From: Coenobita brevimanus
Taxonomy: Eukaryota; Arthropoda; Malacostraca; Decapoda; Coenobitidae
NCBI GenBank assembly: GCA_032717465.1
Contig: CM064655.1
Coordinates: 13,614,152-13,678,151 of the forward strand
Length of the DNA stretch: 64,000 nucleotides
Direction of reading: 5' to 3'
Position 1 is the stretch's first letter. Each line of letters starts with the position of its first letter. Both the position numbers and the translations under genes were made by a program. The notes under the pieces were generated by a model. The model was not told the DNA's origin. It did not search any database and saw only the letters and a list, made by a program, of their open reading frames with translations. Positions 31,551-43,914 of the stretch are shown piece by piece.

Positions 31551-34500
31551 CAGGTACAAGCAGACCCAGAGATACGATACCCCGAGATGCGATACCCCGG
31601 CATAGCGATACGAGTCGAAATACAGTACCACCCTACCCTGATGAACAATGGCCAAACCCTGGTATAACAATGGGTTTTGTTTTTTTAAAAGTCATTTTAA
31701 TGATATTTTAGACTTAAATTTTGTGTTTAGGTTGATTTATAAACTGTTTTCAGACTTAGATTAATGGGTTTTAGTCATAGGTGGGGTGAACATTGTCATT
31801 TTGGGGTACAGTTTAGTAAGTCTGATTTTTCCACACTTATTCATTATGATTTTCAGAGGCCCAAGTTTGACAGGACCGAGAGAGTGTTTTTGATTGGAGA
31901 CATGAATGGCAAAGTTGGGAATGTACGAGTGGATTGAGTGGTTGGTTAGTGGGGTGTGCCAGCTGAAGTAGATGGGAATGGTAGTGCTTTGGTGGACATC
32001 TGTGCTGGTAAGGGACTGGCAATAGCCAGCATCTACTTTTGGGATAAGATGATCCACAGGTATACATGGAGAATCATGAGGAGGATGGATGGCGAACTTA
32101 TTGAACGAAAGACAGTGACAGACTACGTGTGTGTGTGTGGATGAACGAATGAGAAGCCAAGTGTTGGATGCAAGAGTGTGGAGAGGGTGAGGTAATGGAA
32201 TCTTGGACCATCACTTAGTGATGGCCAAGGTAAGGCTGCAAAGAAAATGGGTGTAGATGAAGGGGAGGACAGGAGGAAAGAGCTCCTCTGAGAAGAGTGG
32301 AGAAGTTGCAAGATAGTGAGAAATTGGCAAAGTATAAGAGCATAGTGGAAGAGAGATTAGGAGGGTGTGAGTTAGAGAAGATGGAAGGGGTGGAAGACGT
32401 ATGTAAGATATTCACGGAAGAGATAGGCACAGAGTGTGAGGTGGTTTGTGGAGTGAGGAGGAGATGCAGGGGTGTGCAAGGAACAGCATGGTGGAATGAT
32501 GAGGTGAAATGAGCTGTGGAACAAAAGAAGATGGCATATAGAGAATGGCTAGCAAGTAGAGGTAGGGGAGAAGATGAGAGAGAGAAGAGAGAGGTACATG
32601 TGAGCAGGAGAAGGGAGGTAATGAGACTGGTGAAGGAGAGTAAGAAGAAAGTGGATGACGAGTTTGGGAGGAATCTGAGTGTGAAATGAAGGAAGAGTAA
32701 GATTTTGTTTTGGAAGGAGGTAAAGAAACTAAGGCAGTGTGAAAGGGGAAATAGCAGGCAAGTGAAAGATAGGAATAATAGATTGTTGGTGGAGAAGAGA
32801 GAGAAAATGAGGAGATGGAAGGAGCATTTTGAGGATTTATTGAATGTAGAGAGTGAGAGTAGTGCGAGTATAAGTGACTGGAGAATGACTGGGAGAAGAA
32901 CAGATGAGAGAAGGGAGGAGGAGATCAGTAGGGCAGAAGTAGTGGAAGCAATGAAGAAGATCAAGATGGGAAAGGTCCCAGGAATTGATGGAGTGTGTGG
33001 TGAAATGCTGAGGTATGGGCGTGAGATTGTATTGGAGTGGATATGGAAGTTGTGTAGATTGGCTTGGGAAGAGGGAAGGGTTCCAGAGGACTGGAAATCA
33101 GGTACAATTGTTCCTTTATACAAAGGGAAAGGGGAGAGAGATGTATGTGGTAACCATAGGGGTATTTGCCTTCTTAATGTGACTGGAAAAATATATGGTA
33201 GAAAACTCATTGATAGGGTAGGATATAATAGAGGAGCTAGCTGGAGAAGAACAAGGGGGATTTAGGAAGAGAAAAGGGTGTGTAGCTCAGATATTCATTC
33301 TAAGATGTTCTAGAGAAAGGAAAGAAAGTGTATGCTGCCTTCATGGGCTTGGAGAAAGCTTATGACAAAACAGACAAGCAAAGTATGTGGAAGGTATTAA
33401 AAATATATGGAGTGGAGGGGAAATTGTTGAATGCTGTGAAAAGTATGTACGAAGGAGCTAGGGCTACAGCGCGAGTGGATGGCGAGCTGAGTGAGTTCTT
33501 TGATCTCAATGTGGGACTGAAACAGGGTTGTGTGAAGTCTCCATGGCTGTTTAATATATACAGTACATGGATGGGGTCGTAAAGGAGGTGCTAGGTAGGG
33601 CAGTGGATGTGGGTCTGGCTCTAACGAATGAGGGTGAGATGTGGAAGATCTGGAAGATTCCAGTGTTGCTGTTTGTTGATGATACAGTATTGTTGAGTGA
33701 AGATGAATGGGAGTTGCAAGGTTTGGTGAATGAATTTGGGACAGTGTATATGAAGTGGAATCTGAAAGTTAATGTAAACAAAAGTTATGGTGTTTGAGAG
33801 GAATGAAGTCACAGAATGCACAGTGAGGTTGGATGGTGAGGACATGGAGAATGTGAGTGCATTCAAGTACTTGGGTAGTGTGATGGGTAAGGATGGAGCT
33901 TTGGGGGATGAAGTGCTTGAAAGGGTACAGCAGGGAAGGAAGGTTGTTGATTCACTGAAAGCAGTGATGAGACACAGGGAGGTGAGTATGGAAGCTAAGA
34001 AGTAAATGCATGATAGTATCGTGATCCCTACCCTGACGTATGGAAGCGAGGCATGGACCCAGCTAGCGGGGAACAAGTCAAGAATGAGAGCAGTGGAAAT
34101 GAGTTACCTGAAAGGAGCATGTGGAGTGACATGGAGGGACAGGTTGACGAATGAAGAAGTGAAGGAATGTTGTGGGGTGGATGTGGATGTGGTTGAGAAG
34201 ATTAGGAGAAATACAGTACACTGATGTGGTTTGGACATGTGGAGAGGATGGAGAATGAAAGACTGACTAAGAGGGTGTATGTAGGTGAGGTGGAGGGAGG
34301 GAGATGGAGGAGAAGACCGTGGATGAGGTGGAGGGATGGAGCTGAGAAGTATATGAGGGAAGGGGAAGTGTGTTGGGAGAAGCGTAGTCAAATGGTGGGT
34401 GACAGAGTGACTTGGAGGCGTTTTGTCTGCGGCCACCCTTTGCGGGATTAGGGTGTCGGGCTATAGACAGATAGATAGATAGATTTTATTTTTGAGTCTA

Positions 34501-34742
34501 GGTGAGTTATAACTGCTTTTAGGCTTAGTTTAGCTTGTTTAAAAGCTATTTGGGGGTTTACGTTAGCTAGAAACTTCTTTTTGGACTCATTTGGGTGGAT
34601 TGAGGACTTGGTTGGGGGGTAAACCCAAGGCCCAAAAATGCATCCCTTTACTTTACACATTAAAGCTACCCTGAGATACAGTACCCTGCCTAGCGATAAG
34701 TTTTTACATGACCAATTGTATCATTAAATTGGGGTATACCTG
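31551..34742 (-). mobile_element. Tigger-type element (CAGGTATACCCC family) split by LINE-A
   Basis: The right end, reverse complemented, reads CAGGTATACCCCAATTTAAT; the left is a diverged CAGGTACAAGCAGACCC. The internal sequence on both sides of the LINE-A matches the other copy at 40721-41910 in reverse orientation (for example 'gattttatttttgagt' at 34482 against 40967-40982). The flanks are no longer TA on either side. Confidence 0.72.
31857..34482 (+). pseudogene. LINE-A long copy (endonuclease C-term plus RT), degenerate
   Basis: This is inserted between 'tgattttcag' and 'attttattttt', contiguous in the empty copy at about 40970. Blocks in order: RVFLIGDMNGKVGNVRVD (endonuclease, 31887), GKGLAIASIYFWDKMIHRYT (32010), KKVDDEFGRNLSVK (about 32650), KMGKVPGIDGVCGEMLRYG (32964), NHRGICLLNVTGKIYGRKLI (33150), FMGLEKAYDKTDKQSMWKV (33340), NVGLKQGCVKSPWLFN (33510), VLLFVDDTVLLSEDEWEL (33663; the FADD motif is FVDD here), then C-terminal blocks to CGHPLRD at 34447. 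Several shifts and stops separate them. It is a diverged LINE-A subfamily shared with 35549-36192. Confidence 0.83.
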
Positions 34743-35494
34743 GAGCTTGATAACAAACCAGTCTCAGTTGCTCCATAATGTACTTAAATTAGAATATGAG
34801 TGCGAATTCACTAACGGATAGTAGGTCAGAGGTGTATTGTTGAATTATTATAAATGACCTCCTCTGGTCTCTGTTGAATTATTATATGTGGCATGTGACC
34901 ATGGTTGGTCTGGCAAAACGCTTCCTCTGGCAAGGCTCTGGAACCAAAGGTGCTGGAAAATTGGTACTGTACCTGTAAACAAGAGTTCCATCATTAATGA
35001 AGTGTTTTGTGTCAGTTGTTGCGTGGGTCAAGGATGTAGGCAGTGACACTCAGTCCCGCCTTGCCCCACTAAAGCAATACATGAAGAACAGTGCCGTATA
35101 TCACAAATTACACAGTGCACTCTCTCCAACCTATCAGCATATTACCTGACATGCATCATTATCTGTCATAACAGATGGCTAAATTTAATAAAATTCCCTG
35201 GGAAACCTGAAAATCAAAATCCATGCCATTTGTCAATTTAACAAAACGGTTTTCTACCAGCATAACTCGAAACTTCGAATTCTGGCCTTAAACAGATGGC
35301 TTCTTTGCGTTCTTGTTTCCATATGTACAGAATTTAGATGCAAACAGAATATGTTTTAAACTTAGACTGCACATGACTAATTTTACTTCTTTTTTTTCAC
35401 ATAGCAATGCTGATACTGTGTGTCCATGCACATGAAACTAATAAATGAATGTATTTTTGTGAGTTTAATTTGTGCATTTTTTCAATAATGAAAA

Positions 35495-35498
<4 letters not shown>
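34743..35498. other. no feature recognised
   Basis: AT-rich intron sequence with no coding blocks. A repeated 'gttgaattattat' (34839 and 34873) is too short to call an element. Confidence 0.5.
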
Positions 35499-35499
<1 letters not shown>

Positions 35500-35538
<39 letters not shown>

Positions 35539-35546
35539 TATATATA
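35500..35546. repeat. (TA)n microsatellite
   Basis: About 22 TA repeats immediately upstream of a LINE-A fragment, possibly grown from its insertion junction. Confidence 0.93.
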
Positions 35547-35548
35547 TC

Positions 35549-36192
35549 CATGGAGAATGTGAGTGCATTCAAGTACTTGGGTAGTGTGATGAGTAAGGAT
35601 GGAACTTTGGGGGATGAAGTGCTTGAAAGGGTACAGCAGGGAAGGAAGGTTGTTGGCACACTGAAAGCAGAGATGAGAAATAGGGAGGTGAGTATGGAAG
35701 TTAAGAAGTCACTGCATGATGGTATTGTGATCCCTACCCAGACGTATGGAAGCGAGGCGTGGACCTTGCAAGAGGGGAACAAGTCAAGAGTGAGAGCAGT
35801 GGAAATGAGTTACCTGAGAGAAGCATGTGGAGTGACATGGAGGGACAGGTTGACGAATGAAGAAGTGAAGGAACGTTGTGGGGTAGATGTGGATGTGGTT
35901 GAAAAGATTAGGAGAAATACACTGAGGTGGTTTGGACATGTGGAGAGGATGGAGAATGAAAGACTGACTAAGAGGGTGTATGTAGGTGAGGTGGAGGGAG
36001 GGAGAGGGAGGGGTAGACTGAGGATGAGGTGGAGGGATGGAGTTGAGAGGTATATGAGGGAGGGGGAGGTGAGTTGGGGGGAGGGGAGTCAAATGGTGGG
36101 TGACAGAGTGACTTGGAGGCGTTTTGTCTGCGGCCACCCTTTGCGGGATTAGGGCGTCGGGCTATAGATAGATAGATAGATAGATAGATATA
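35549..36192 (+). pseudogene. LINE-A C-terminal fragment, open frame
   Basis: The open frame from MENVSAFKYLGSVMSKDGTL through VKKSLHDGIVIPTQTYGSEA and LRWFGHVERMENERLTKRVY to WRRFVCGHPLRD (stop at 36150) covers the region after the RT catalytic motif. The 3' end is gggcgtcgggctatagatag plus GATA repeats, as in 31857-34482. The enzyme core is absent through truncation. Confidence 0.82.
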
Positions 36193-36312
36193 TATCCATC
36201 CATCCATCCATCCATTGCCAGACGCCATGTATCCCAAACGGGGTGGTCAAGGGCTTAGAGTTAATTGTTTTACAGGGAGGGGCACTAATCCACCAACCCC
36301 ACTTGACATGTA
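36193..36312 (-). mobile_element. LINE-A-derived short element, 3' fragment
   Basis: On the minus strand this reads 'agtggggttggtggattagtgcccctccc' (LINE-A leader), then 'accccgtttgggata', 'ggcgtctggcaatggatggatgg'. It meets the GATA tail of the preceding LINE-A tail to tail. Confidence 0.7.
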
Positions 36313-36463
36313 ATATATATATATATATATATATGGAATCAGCATGCTAAGATTCCCCTAAATCATTATCACTCTTATTCTTCAGGAAAAACTGCAGTAT
36401 GCCCATACTAACATAAAAAATCTCATCCCACTTTTAGAGAGAGAGAGAGAGAGAGTTGCCTCT

Positions 36464-38433
36464 ATGCAGGAGATGGCATCCTGCATGGCTAATCGAGGTC
36501 CTCGCAGGACACAAGGTAGGTCAGGGAGGCTCTGCTTCCAAGTCAAAGTTACAGTTGCTTCTCTTCTCATTATGATGGAAAAGTTTCTCAGACAGCATTG
36601 TTGGGAGTATTTTACAGATACTCTGATAAAGTGCTTCATGAACAAAAAACAAACAATAATTATGTGGAGTGAAGAAGACATTGTTCGAGCTCATACTTTA
36701 AGAGGTGTCAGTACCAAAGCCTACACCTGGATAAGAACTCACTGGAAGTTACCATTACCATCTGTTGCTACCTGAATTGATGGGTGAAAAACATAAAGAC
36801 TGAGCCAGGGGTTGATATGATCTGCACTCAGAATGATGTAATCGACAGGGAAATGTATGACTGCTGGGGAGAAGGTTTGCATACTTTCATTTGATGAATT
36901 GGAACTGGATGAAAGATATGCATATGATGTAATGGCAGACAAGATTTATTGTAGTCCAGATGTATGCTCAAGTGGTAGTAGCTTGTGGTATTTTAGGCCA
37001 GTGGAAACAACCCATCTTTTATGATTTTGATAAGAAAAAAAAAAGACACAGGAACTCTTATATAAAATCATAAAAAGTGTAAAATGTTGGGTTTGAGTTT
37101 TTTGTATTGTTTGTGATATGTGTGGTGCCAACAGAGGTTTGCTCACTACACTAAATGTACCTGCAGAAAAATATTATTTTCCAAACCCATATGATTTTCA
37201 AGAAATGTGTATATAATTACAGATGTTCCTCACTTGCTAAAACTTGTGAGAAATAAACTGCTAGATCACGGACTGCAGACCCCTACGGGTTATGTAAGCA
37301 AGTCCCCTCTCATAGAACTGATTAACTACCAGTCTGGGGATTTTAAACTGATCCACAAAGCAAGTCTCATGAGTGTTAAGGTCAAAGACAGTGACAACCA
37401 GAAAGTGAAGCCAGCAGCACAACTTTTGTCATCAACTGTAGGCAAGGCACTTTTGTACTTGGGTGGGCACTGCCACTTGGCTTCTAACAACTGGAAAGAA
37501 ACAGAACACTTTTGTTAATTGACAACTGGTTTGATATTTTGAATTCCTCCGGCAGTTACAATAAACCAGAACAAAGCAGATTTTGTGCTCCACTTAAGCA
37601 AATCACTGTTTTGGAAGAAATGGCTTCTCTTATGTTGCACATATCTGTGACAGGAAAAAATTTCCCATTTCAAATGGGATTTATATTATCATCAAAGTCA
37701 TTATGTCACTGTATGATGATTCAAACCACAGATTTAGCTTCAGTTACCTTCTACCTAGAAGCTAAACCAAGATATCCTAGAAAACTTGTTTGGCATAATT
37801 TCTAAAATGGGTAGTGCAAATGACCATTATTGTCCAGTAACCTTCACACATAGACTAAAAAGTTATATCTCAGGTCACAGATAAACCTTGTTATCATTGA
37901 AACCCAATACATTCTTACTGGATTATAAGTGCATGACACAAAGTTTGTGAGAATTTAAAACCAGTAGTTCTCCTATCAAGGAAAATCTTTCTCCAGGTCA
38001 GATTTTATCTGATACTTGTATCAGGGTTAATCTTTTCAATAATATCTTCACATCTGATGATAAAGAAGACTCAAGTGGGGAATATAGTATTCCAGATAAT
38101 GAAGCTGATGCCTTTCATTATGTACTTGGGTATATTGTGTACAAATTTAAAGACAAGTAACCTGATGCTGCCAGCACTGATGAGCCACCTAGTGATTGAA
38201 TATCAGTCATGTCAAGGAATGGAGGCTTCAGGCACATGGCACCATATTTTATTGAGAAATTCAAAGTTGCTGAGGAAATGTTTAGAAAATTCCATGGTAG
38301 CAGGCTTAAAGAAAGTGGTCCAGGACTTCAGGAAATTAATTGTATAACACTGTATGTTTTACCACAGGTGCCAAAGGTACTTAAATTTCATATGCACTGT
38401 AGGCTATACAGTATTTCTGTATCAAGGTACTGA
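36464..38433 (+). pseudogene. P-element/THAP9-like transposase relic
   Basis: Fragments in order: SEEDIVRAHTLRGVSTKAYT (about 36670, the region after the THAP/coiled coil), ITDVPHLLKLVRNKLLDHG (37213), NYQSGDFKLIHKAS (37328), KPAAQLLSSTVGKALLYL (about 37408), ETEHFC-stop-LIDNWFDILNSS (about 37500-37550), and near the end LGYIVYKFKDK (about 38120) and ISVMSRNGGF (about 38200). These are conserved blocks of the P-superfamily GTP-dependent transposase. Stops and shifts occur throughout. No 31 bp P-type inverted repeats were found. A domesticated gene is unlikely given the damage. Confidence 0.8.
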
Positions 38434-38675
38434 ACAGATGTTCTGTCAATGAGGTCAGAAATAAATACAATAAATTAACAAAAGTTGTTGGGTGAAAGAT
38501 ATTCCTGATGTAAGGCGCTGGTCTTGATTGCAAAATAAAGATACTGTAATTACATCTTGTTAAACTTTTATTTCAATATTGTTTGCTTATAAAAAACCAT
38601 TACCACAAGTAAACTTTTATTAAGAGTATTGATAGGTAGCTATTTGGTGGTGATAATGATGGTGATGGTGCTGAT

Positions 38676-38774
<99 letters not shown>

Positions 38775-38901
38775 TTCAGTGAGATCTAACAAAGAGTGGG
38801 GGGAGGGGGTCAAGTGAGATCTACTAGAGAGGGAGCAGAGGGGGAAGGTCAAGTGACATCTTATAGAGAGAGTTGGGGGGAGACAGGAGGTCACATATGA
38901 G

Positions 38902-38994
<93 letters not shown>

Positions 38995-39125
38995 GAAGGG
39001 GGGGGGTAAGTGAGATCTAACAAAGAGTGGGGGGAGGGGGTCAAGTGAAATCTACTAGAGAGGGAGCGGAGGGGGAAGGCCAAGTGACATCTTATAGAGA
39101 GAGTTGGGGGGCGACAGGAGGTCAC

Positions 39126-39164
<39 letters not shown>

Positions 39165-39165
39165 C
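38676..39165. repeat. GT and GA microsatellites with a 231 bp minisatellite duplication
   Basis: (GT)n at 38676-38729, (GA)n at about 38741-38767, 38905-38962 and 39131-39161, and (GACA)n at about 38963-38993. Between them a unit starting gagatctaac repeats at 38781 and 39012 (231 bp). Long Ser/Leu-rich minus-strand frames here are artefacts. Confidence 0.93.
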
Positions 39166-39543
39166 AAGTGACAAAGACAGAAAGAAAAGTAGGAGGAGCC
39201 ATATTCTGAGGGCAAAGTAAGCTGTGCATGAGCACACTACATTACTTGAGAGCCTCTACACTGTGAGTTTGTGCCTATGCTGGCAGCATGTGTACACAAA
39301 TTATGTACATAAAACCACAAGGAACCATATTTACACACCACCAGTACATGCAGACCCCTCTCTTGACTCACTGCTTTTAGCCTTTTATTCCCCTCTCTCT
39401 CCTTTCCCATTCACCCGATTATTACTCTGACCCTTTATTGGTTTTCAGTAAGGCTCTTCTTTATGAAGCTGCAAAACAGTGTCAAGGTAACAACACTCCT
39501 TCACAAAGAATCTGGCAAAACAATGAATGATATCTTTCTTATA
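39166..39543. other. no feature recognised
   Basis: Short stretch of ordinary intron sequence between simple repeats and a Tigger-type end. Confidence 0.5.
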
Positions 39544-40720
39544 CAGTAATCTCTCCCATTTATCCAATGTTTGGAGAGGCAATGAACATGACTGTGTGCA
39601 ACTCACATTTCAGGAAAAGAGAGAGCAGGTTGATTACCCATGAATCTGGGAGAAATAGCACCCAGATAGACTATTTCCTGGTCAGGAGGGCTGATAGATG
39701 GTTAGTGACGGATGTTAAAGCTACAGCGAGCGAGGAGTGCGTGCTGCAACACAAGTTATTGATATGTGACATGGTGCTTAAGGAGCAGGTGATGAAAAAG
39801 AGGATGCATGCACCTAGGAGGAAAATATGGAAGTTGAAAAACCAAGCAGTAAGGGATGCCTTCTATAGCGAGATGAGGAGAGTGGTGGCTGAACAGGGAG
39901 ATGAGGGCGGAAGTGTTAATGAACAGTACAGAGCCCTCAAGGCCATCCTCTTGAGAGTTACTGATTGAGTATGTGGAGGGACAAGAGGCCCACCAAGACA
40001 AAGTGACCTGGTGGTAGGATGAAGGTGTAGAAGTTGAGAATAAAGAGAAAAGAAGGCTTTTCCAGGAATGGAAGAAGGTTAGTAACAAAGAGGAATACTT
40101 GGCTGCCAAGAGTAGGCCTAGAAAAAGAGATTTACAGGGCAAAATCTCAGTCATAGAGACTTTTACTTGATAACCTAAATCATGTGGAGGGGAAGAATAT
40201 GATATTTATGGTGGCAAATCAGATGAAGTGAGAGAGTAAGGATATCATAGGTGAGCAATGTGTGAAGAATGATGAAGGAAGGGTTGTGGTGAACAGTGGG
40301 AATATTAAAGACGCATGTAGAGAGCATTACAGTTGGTTGTTGAATGAGGAGTTTGACTGGTACAGGGAAAGGTTGGAGCCAGCAGATCCAATGTTTGGCC
40401 CTTGGCCCTTGATTGATGCTGCTACTAAGAGTGGGGCAATAAGCAGGATCCATGAGGGGAAGGCAGCAGGTGTGTCTGGGTTGACTGCTGAAATGTTGAA
40501 AGCCTGAGGAGATGTACAAGTAAGGTTAGTCACTAACCTGCAAAATACGATTATATATATGAATGTGTTGTCCCAGATGATTGGCTGAAGAGTGTAAATG
40601 TATACAAGGGTATGGGTGATGCCCTGGAGAGAGGAAATTATAGAGGCATAAAGCTTTTGGATTAGATAATGAAGGTAATGAAGAAAGGTCTAGGAGGTAT
40701 GATTTGAGAAAGGCTGAATA

Positions 40721-41910
40721 CAGGTATACCCCAGTTAAACGATGCAATTGGTTAAGTAAAAACCCATCGCTAGGCGGGGTATCGTATCTCGGGGTACATT
40801 TAACATGTAAAGTATTGGGATGCGTTTCTGAGTCTTGGGCTTCCTCCTCAACCAAGTCCTAAACCCACTCAAATGAGTCAAAAAACAAGTTTCTTGAAAA
40901 CCTAACCCCCAGATAGCTTTAAAACACGCCAACTTATGCCTAAAAGCAGTGTATAACTCACCTTAACTCAAAAATAAAATCTGAAAATTGTCAAATATGT
41001 CTGGAAAAAATTAAACTTAGTAAACTGTACCCCAAAATGATGATGTTCACCTCACCAATGACTAAAACACAATAATCTAAGTCTAAAAACAGTAAATAAA
41101 TAAACATCATCATCATCAAAATCATCCAGACCTCCCTTCCCACCCAAGGGCAGGGTGAGGAGTAGCAATGTCCAGACAGCACAAACATGCCCAATCCAAA
41201 TAGGCCACATTTCCATTCACTCATCATTCAAGCCCCCGGAATCCTGGCTCTACCAGATATGCCAAAAACATTCACCACATTCTGCAGCTTCACACAAACG
41301 TATCCGACTGAGTCAATCCGGACGCTGTCATGCTCACAAGGGGTGCCAAAATCCCTGATCATGCACTTCTCCTCACAACATTCATCCAGTCAGCTTGATC
41401 TCTTGTCAGTTCCCTAGCTTCACCAACTTCCAAACCTCTCTTCCTCAAACACTCATCCACCATACCTCTCCACCTTCTCCTTGGCCTACCTCGCCTCCTC
41501 CCTCCTTCAAATTTGCTCAGGTATATCTTTTTCATCACTCTATTGTTATCCATTCTTTCCACATGACCATACCATCTAAGGACACTCTCTTCAATTCTGG
41601 TGTCCACCGACTTCCTCACTCCACACCTTTCACGAATCACATTATTTCGTATCCTATCCACCCTCTGTACTGCACGTACATTCCTCAGCAGACCCATCTC
41701 CATTGCTCTTATTCTTGACTTTTCATTTTCACGCCTAAATACAAAATTTAGGTCTACCATCTCATTAAAATTGGTAAAGAAAAAAATAAAATAAAAATCC
41801 ATCGTTAAACTGAAGTTTGGCCATTGTTAGGCGGGGAATGGTGGTATATCTACCCCCATCACTAAGCCGGGGTATCACATCTAGGGGTATCATATCTCGG
41901 GGTATACCTG
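40721..41910 (+). mobile_element. Tigger-type element (CAGGTATACCCC family), inserted in LINE-D
   Basis: TA at 40719-40720 and 41911-41912 flanks ends CAGGTATACCCCAGTTAAAC and, reverse complemented, CAGGTATACCCCGAGATATG. Second-order repeats 'gcggggtatcgtatctcggggta' and 'gccggggtatcacatctaggggta' lie just inside. A LINE-B fragment is inserted at 41102. The other family member is 31551-34742. Confidence 0.83.
41102..41740 (-). mobile_element. LINE-B 3' fragment
   Basis: On the minus strand this reads ENEKSRIRAMEMGLLRNVRA, RNNVIRERCGVRKSVDTRIE, VLRWYGHVERMDNNRVMKKI, GRRRGRPRRRWRGMVDECL, then a 3' untranslated region and a (GAT)n tail near 41105. It matches the end of the LINE-B at 8912-10655. 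In the empty copy near 31730 the two flanks are adjacent. Confidence 0.82.
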
Positions 41911-42682
41911 TACTGATGAGATGCAGTTTCAGTTTATGCCAGGCAAAGGGACCACTGATGCCATATTCATTGTTCGACAGCTTCAGGAAAAATATAGAGG
42001 AAAGAAAAAGGAACTGTGTTTTGTTTTTGTTGATTTGGAGAAGGCCTTTGACAAAGTCCCTAGAGAGGTGGTGAGGTGGGCAATGAGAGAGCTTGGGATC
42101 AAGGAGTGGGTGGTTAGGGTGGTTATAGCCATGTACAGTATGTGGATGCTCACACCGAGGTATGGGTGAATGGAGATTTGAGTGATGAGTTTTCCGTGAA
42201 CATCGGTGTGCATCTGGGGTCAGTCTTGAGCCTCGTTGTTTATCATGGTACTTGAAGCCCTCTCACGTGACTTCAGAAATGGACTCCCATGGGTGATGTA
42301 TGCTGATGATTTGGTGTTGGTTGCAGAGAATGAAAGAGTGGTGGAGGAAAGATTTAGGGAGTGGAGAGATGGTATAAGGCACAAGGGTTTAAGAGTAAAT
42401 GCAGATAAAACACAAGTGATAGTACTGAGATGGTTTGGGCATGTGGAGAGGATGGGGGATGATAACTGGCTGAGGAAGGTGAGAAGTGTTAATATTGGGG
42501 GTGGGGTTATGAGGGGTAGACCGAGAAAGACATGGGACGAGGTCATTGTGACCTCAGCGTTAAGGGACTGAACAGGGAGGCTGCAATGGATCGTGCAGAG
42601 TGGAAAGCTGCCATTAGGTGATCAAGGCCGATGCATGCAAGCATGTTGGAGCCTTTAAAAATGAAATGAAACGATAGTATCT

Positions 42683-43553
42683 AGGGCTGGGGCAGTATTA
42701 TTAAAGAGGGACAGTGGCCACGTGCAATTTGTCACAAGGGCATGGGAAGTAATCCCATCCTGTGCAGGGTTTGTGATAAATGGGTGCATAAGAGATATGG
42801 TGGTATTAGAGGTAGACTATGAGATAATGCTGATTTCATGTGTGCACTGTGTCGGGGAGAGCATGTGGACATTGCCAGGTGTGACAGGACTGAACTTGCT
42901 GGTGAGTCTCTTGAGTGTGTGGAAGTGTTTTGTTATTTGGGAGACATGTTATGTGCTGGAGATGGGGGCTGGAGGTAGTTCTGTGGCTGGGGTAACATGT
43001 GGTTGGAAGAAGTTCAGGGAGCTGTTGCCTCTCCTGACACTGAGAGGGCTCTTCCTCCATGCTATGAGATCTTTGTATGTGGCATGTGTTAGGAATGTAC
43101 TGCTGTATGATAGTGATACCTGGGCAGTAAAGGAAGAGGGTATTCGCAGGCTCAAACCTACAGAAATGGCAATGATTATTAGATGTGCAGTGTGTCCTTG
43201 AGTGCAAGGCCTGGGGGGGCTAGGTTTATGATGAAGAGCTGAGAGGTAGGATGGGACCGGAGTGTATTGGTGTTGTGATGCGGAGAGGTAGATTAAGATG
43301 GTTTGGGCATGCAGAGAGGATGGGGGATGATAATTCGATGCAGAAAGTGACAAGTGTTAATGCTGGGGGTAGGGTAGTGAGAGGTAGACTGAAAAAGACC
43401 TGGGACGAGGGCACTAAGTATGATCTCAGGGTTAAGGGACTAAATAGGGATGCTACCAAAGATCGAGCAGCAAGTACAGCCGCTATTAGGTGACCAAGGA
43501 GGACACATGAAAGCATGTTGGAGCCTTCAAAAATGAAAACAAAAATGAAATAG
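42683..43553 (+). pseudogene. second LINE-D copy, 5' truncated
   Basis: This follows the tail of the first LINE-D copy directly. It carries a Cys/His block (ILCRVCDKWVHKRYGG, about 42760), then GESLECVEVFCYLGDMLCAG (about 42905), then after shifts RRGRLRWFGHAERMGDDNS (about 43278) and VRGRLKKTWDEGT, and ends 'gcatgttggagccttcaaaaatg' with an A-rich tail. It still holds the Cys/His and post-RT region that is deleted in the neighbouring copy. Confidence 0.72.
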
Positions 43554-43914
43554 AGCCAAAGGCATGTACGAAAAATGGATCTGTCCGGATAATGGACTCC
43601 TCCCCTTTGCACATAACCTAACTTTGAAAGCCACTGTAAAAGGCCACTACCGTACATAATAAACACTTGTTCCTGCTGTTTTACACTACTCTATCTGTTC
43701 AAGCAGACCTATAAACCACAGCAAAGCAATTACCATAGTCAAGCAGACCCATCGAACGGTCGACATCGGCATGCTGGGCGAAACCCATAGCCTTCCATTT
43801 GGCATCGTGTCTGTCTAATTCACACCCAGACTTCTGGGTGTGAATTAGACAGAAGTGATGTGAGACATTTGGGGCTTGGTGACAGCTACACTAGCCCATC
43901 TCATTCCTGTACTA

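Larger units (their letters stand above)
39567..42675 (+). pseudogene. LINE-D copy (endonuclease C-term plus RT), interrupted and deleted
   Basis: The first frame carries an APE endonuclease C-terminus (VCNSHFRKRESRLITHESG, STQIDYFLVRRADRW) with the SxxxxIDYxL pattern. It is followed by the linker block EGKAAGVSGLTAEMLKA (about 40460), KGMGDALERGNYRGIKLL (about 40607), then a Tigger-type insertion at 40721-41910, then MQFQFMPGKGTTDAIFIVRQ and FVDLEKAFDKVPREVVRWAM (41921-42080), PWVMYADDLVLVAENERVV (about 42290), and NADKTQVIVLRWFGHVERMG, where several hundred bases between RT and C-terminus are deleted. It ends with 'gcatgttggagcctttaaaaatgaaatgaaa'. Confidence 0.78.

Noticed and set aside
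38640..39215. 191-residue Ser/Leu-rich minus-strand frame
   Set aside because: It is produced by GT/GA microsatellites and a duplicated minisatellite unit.
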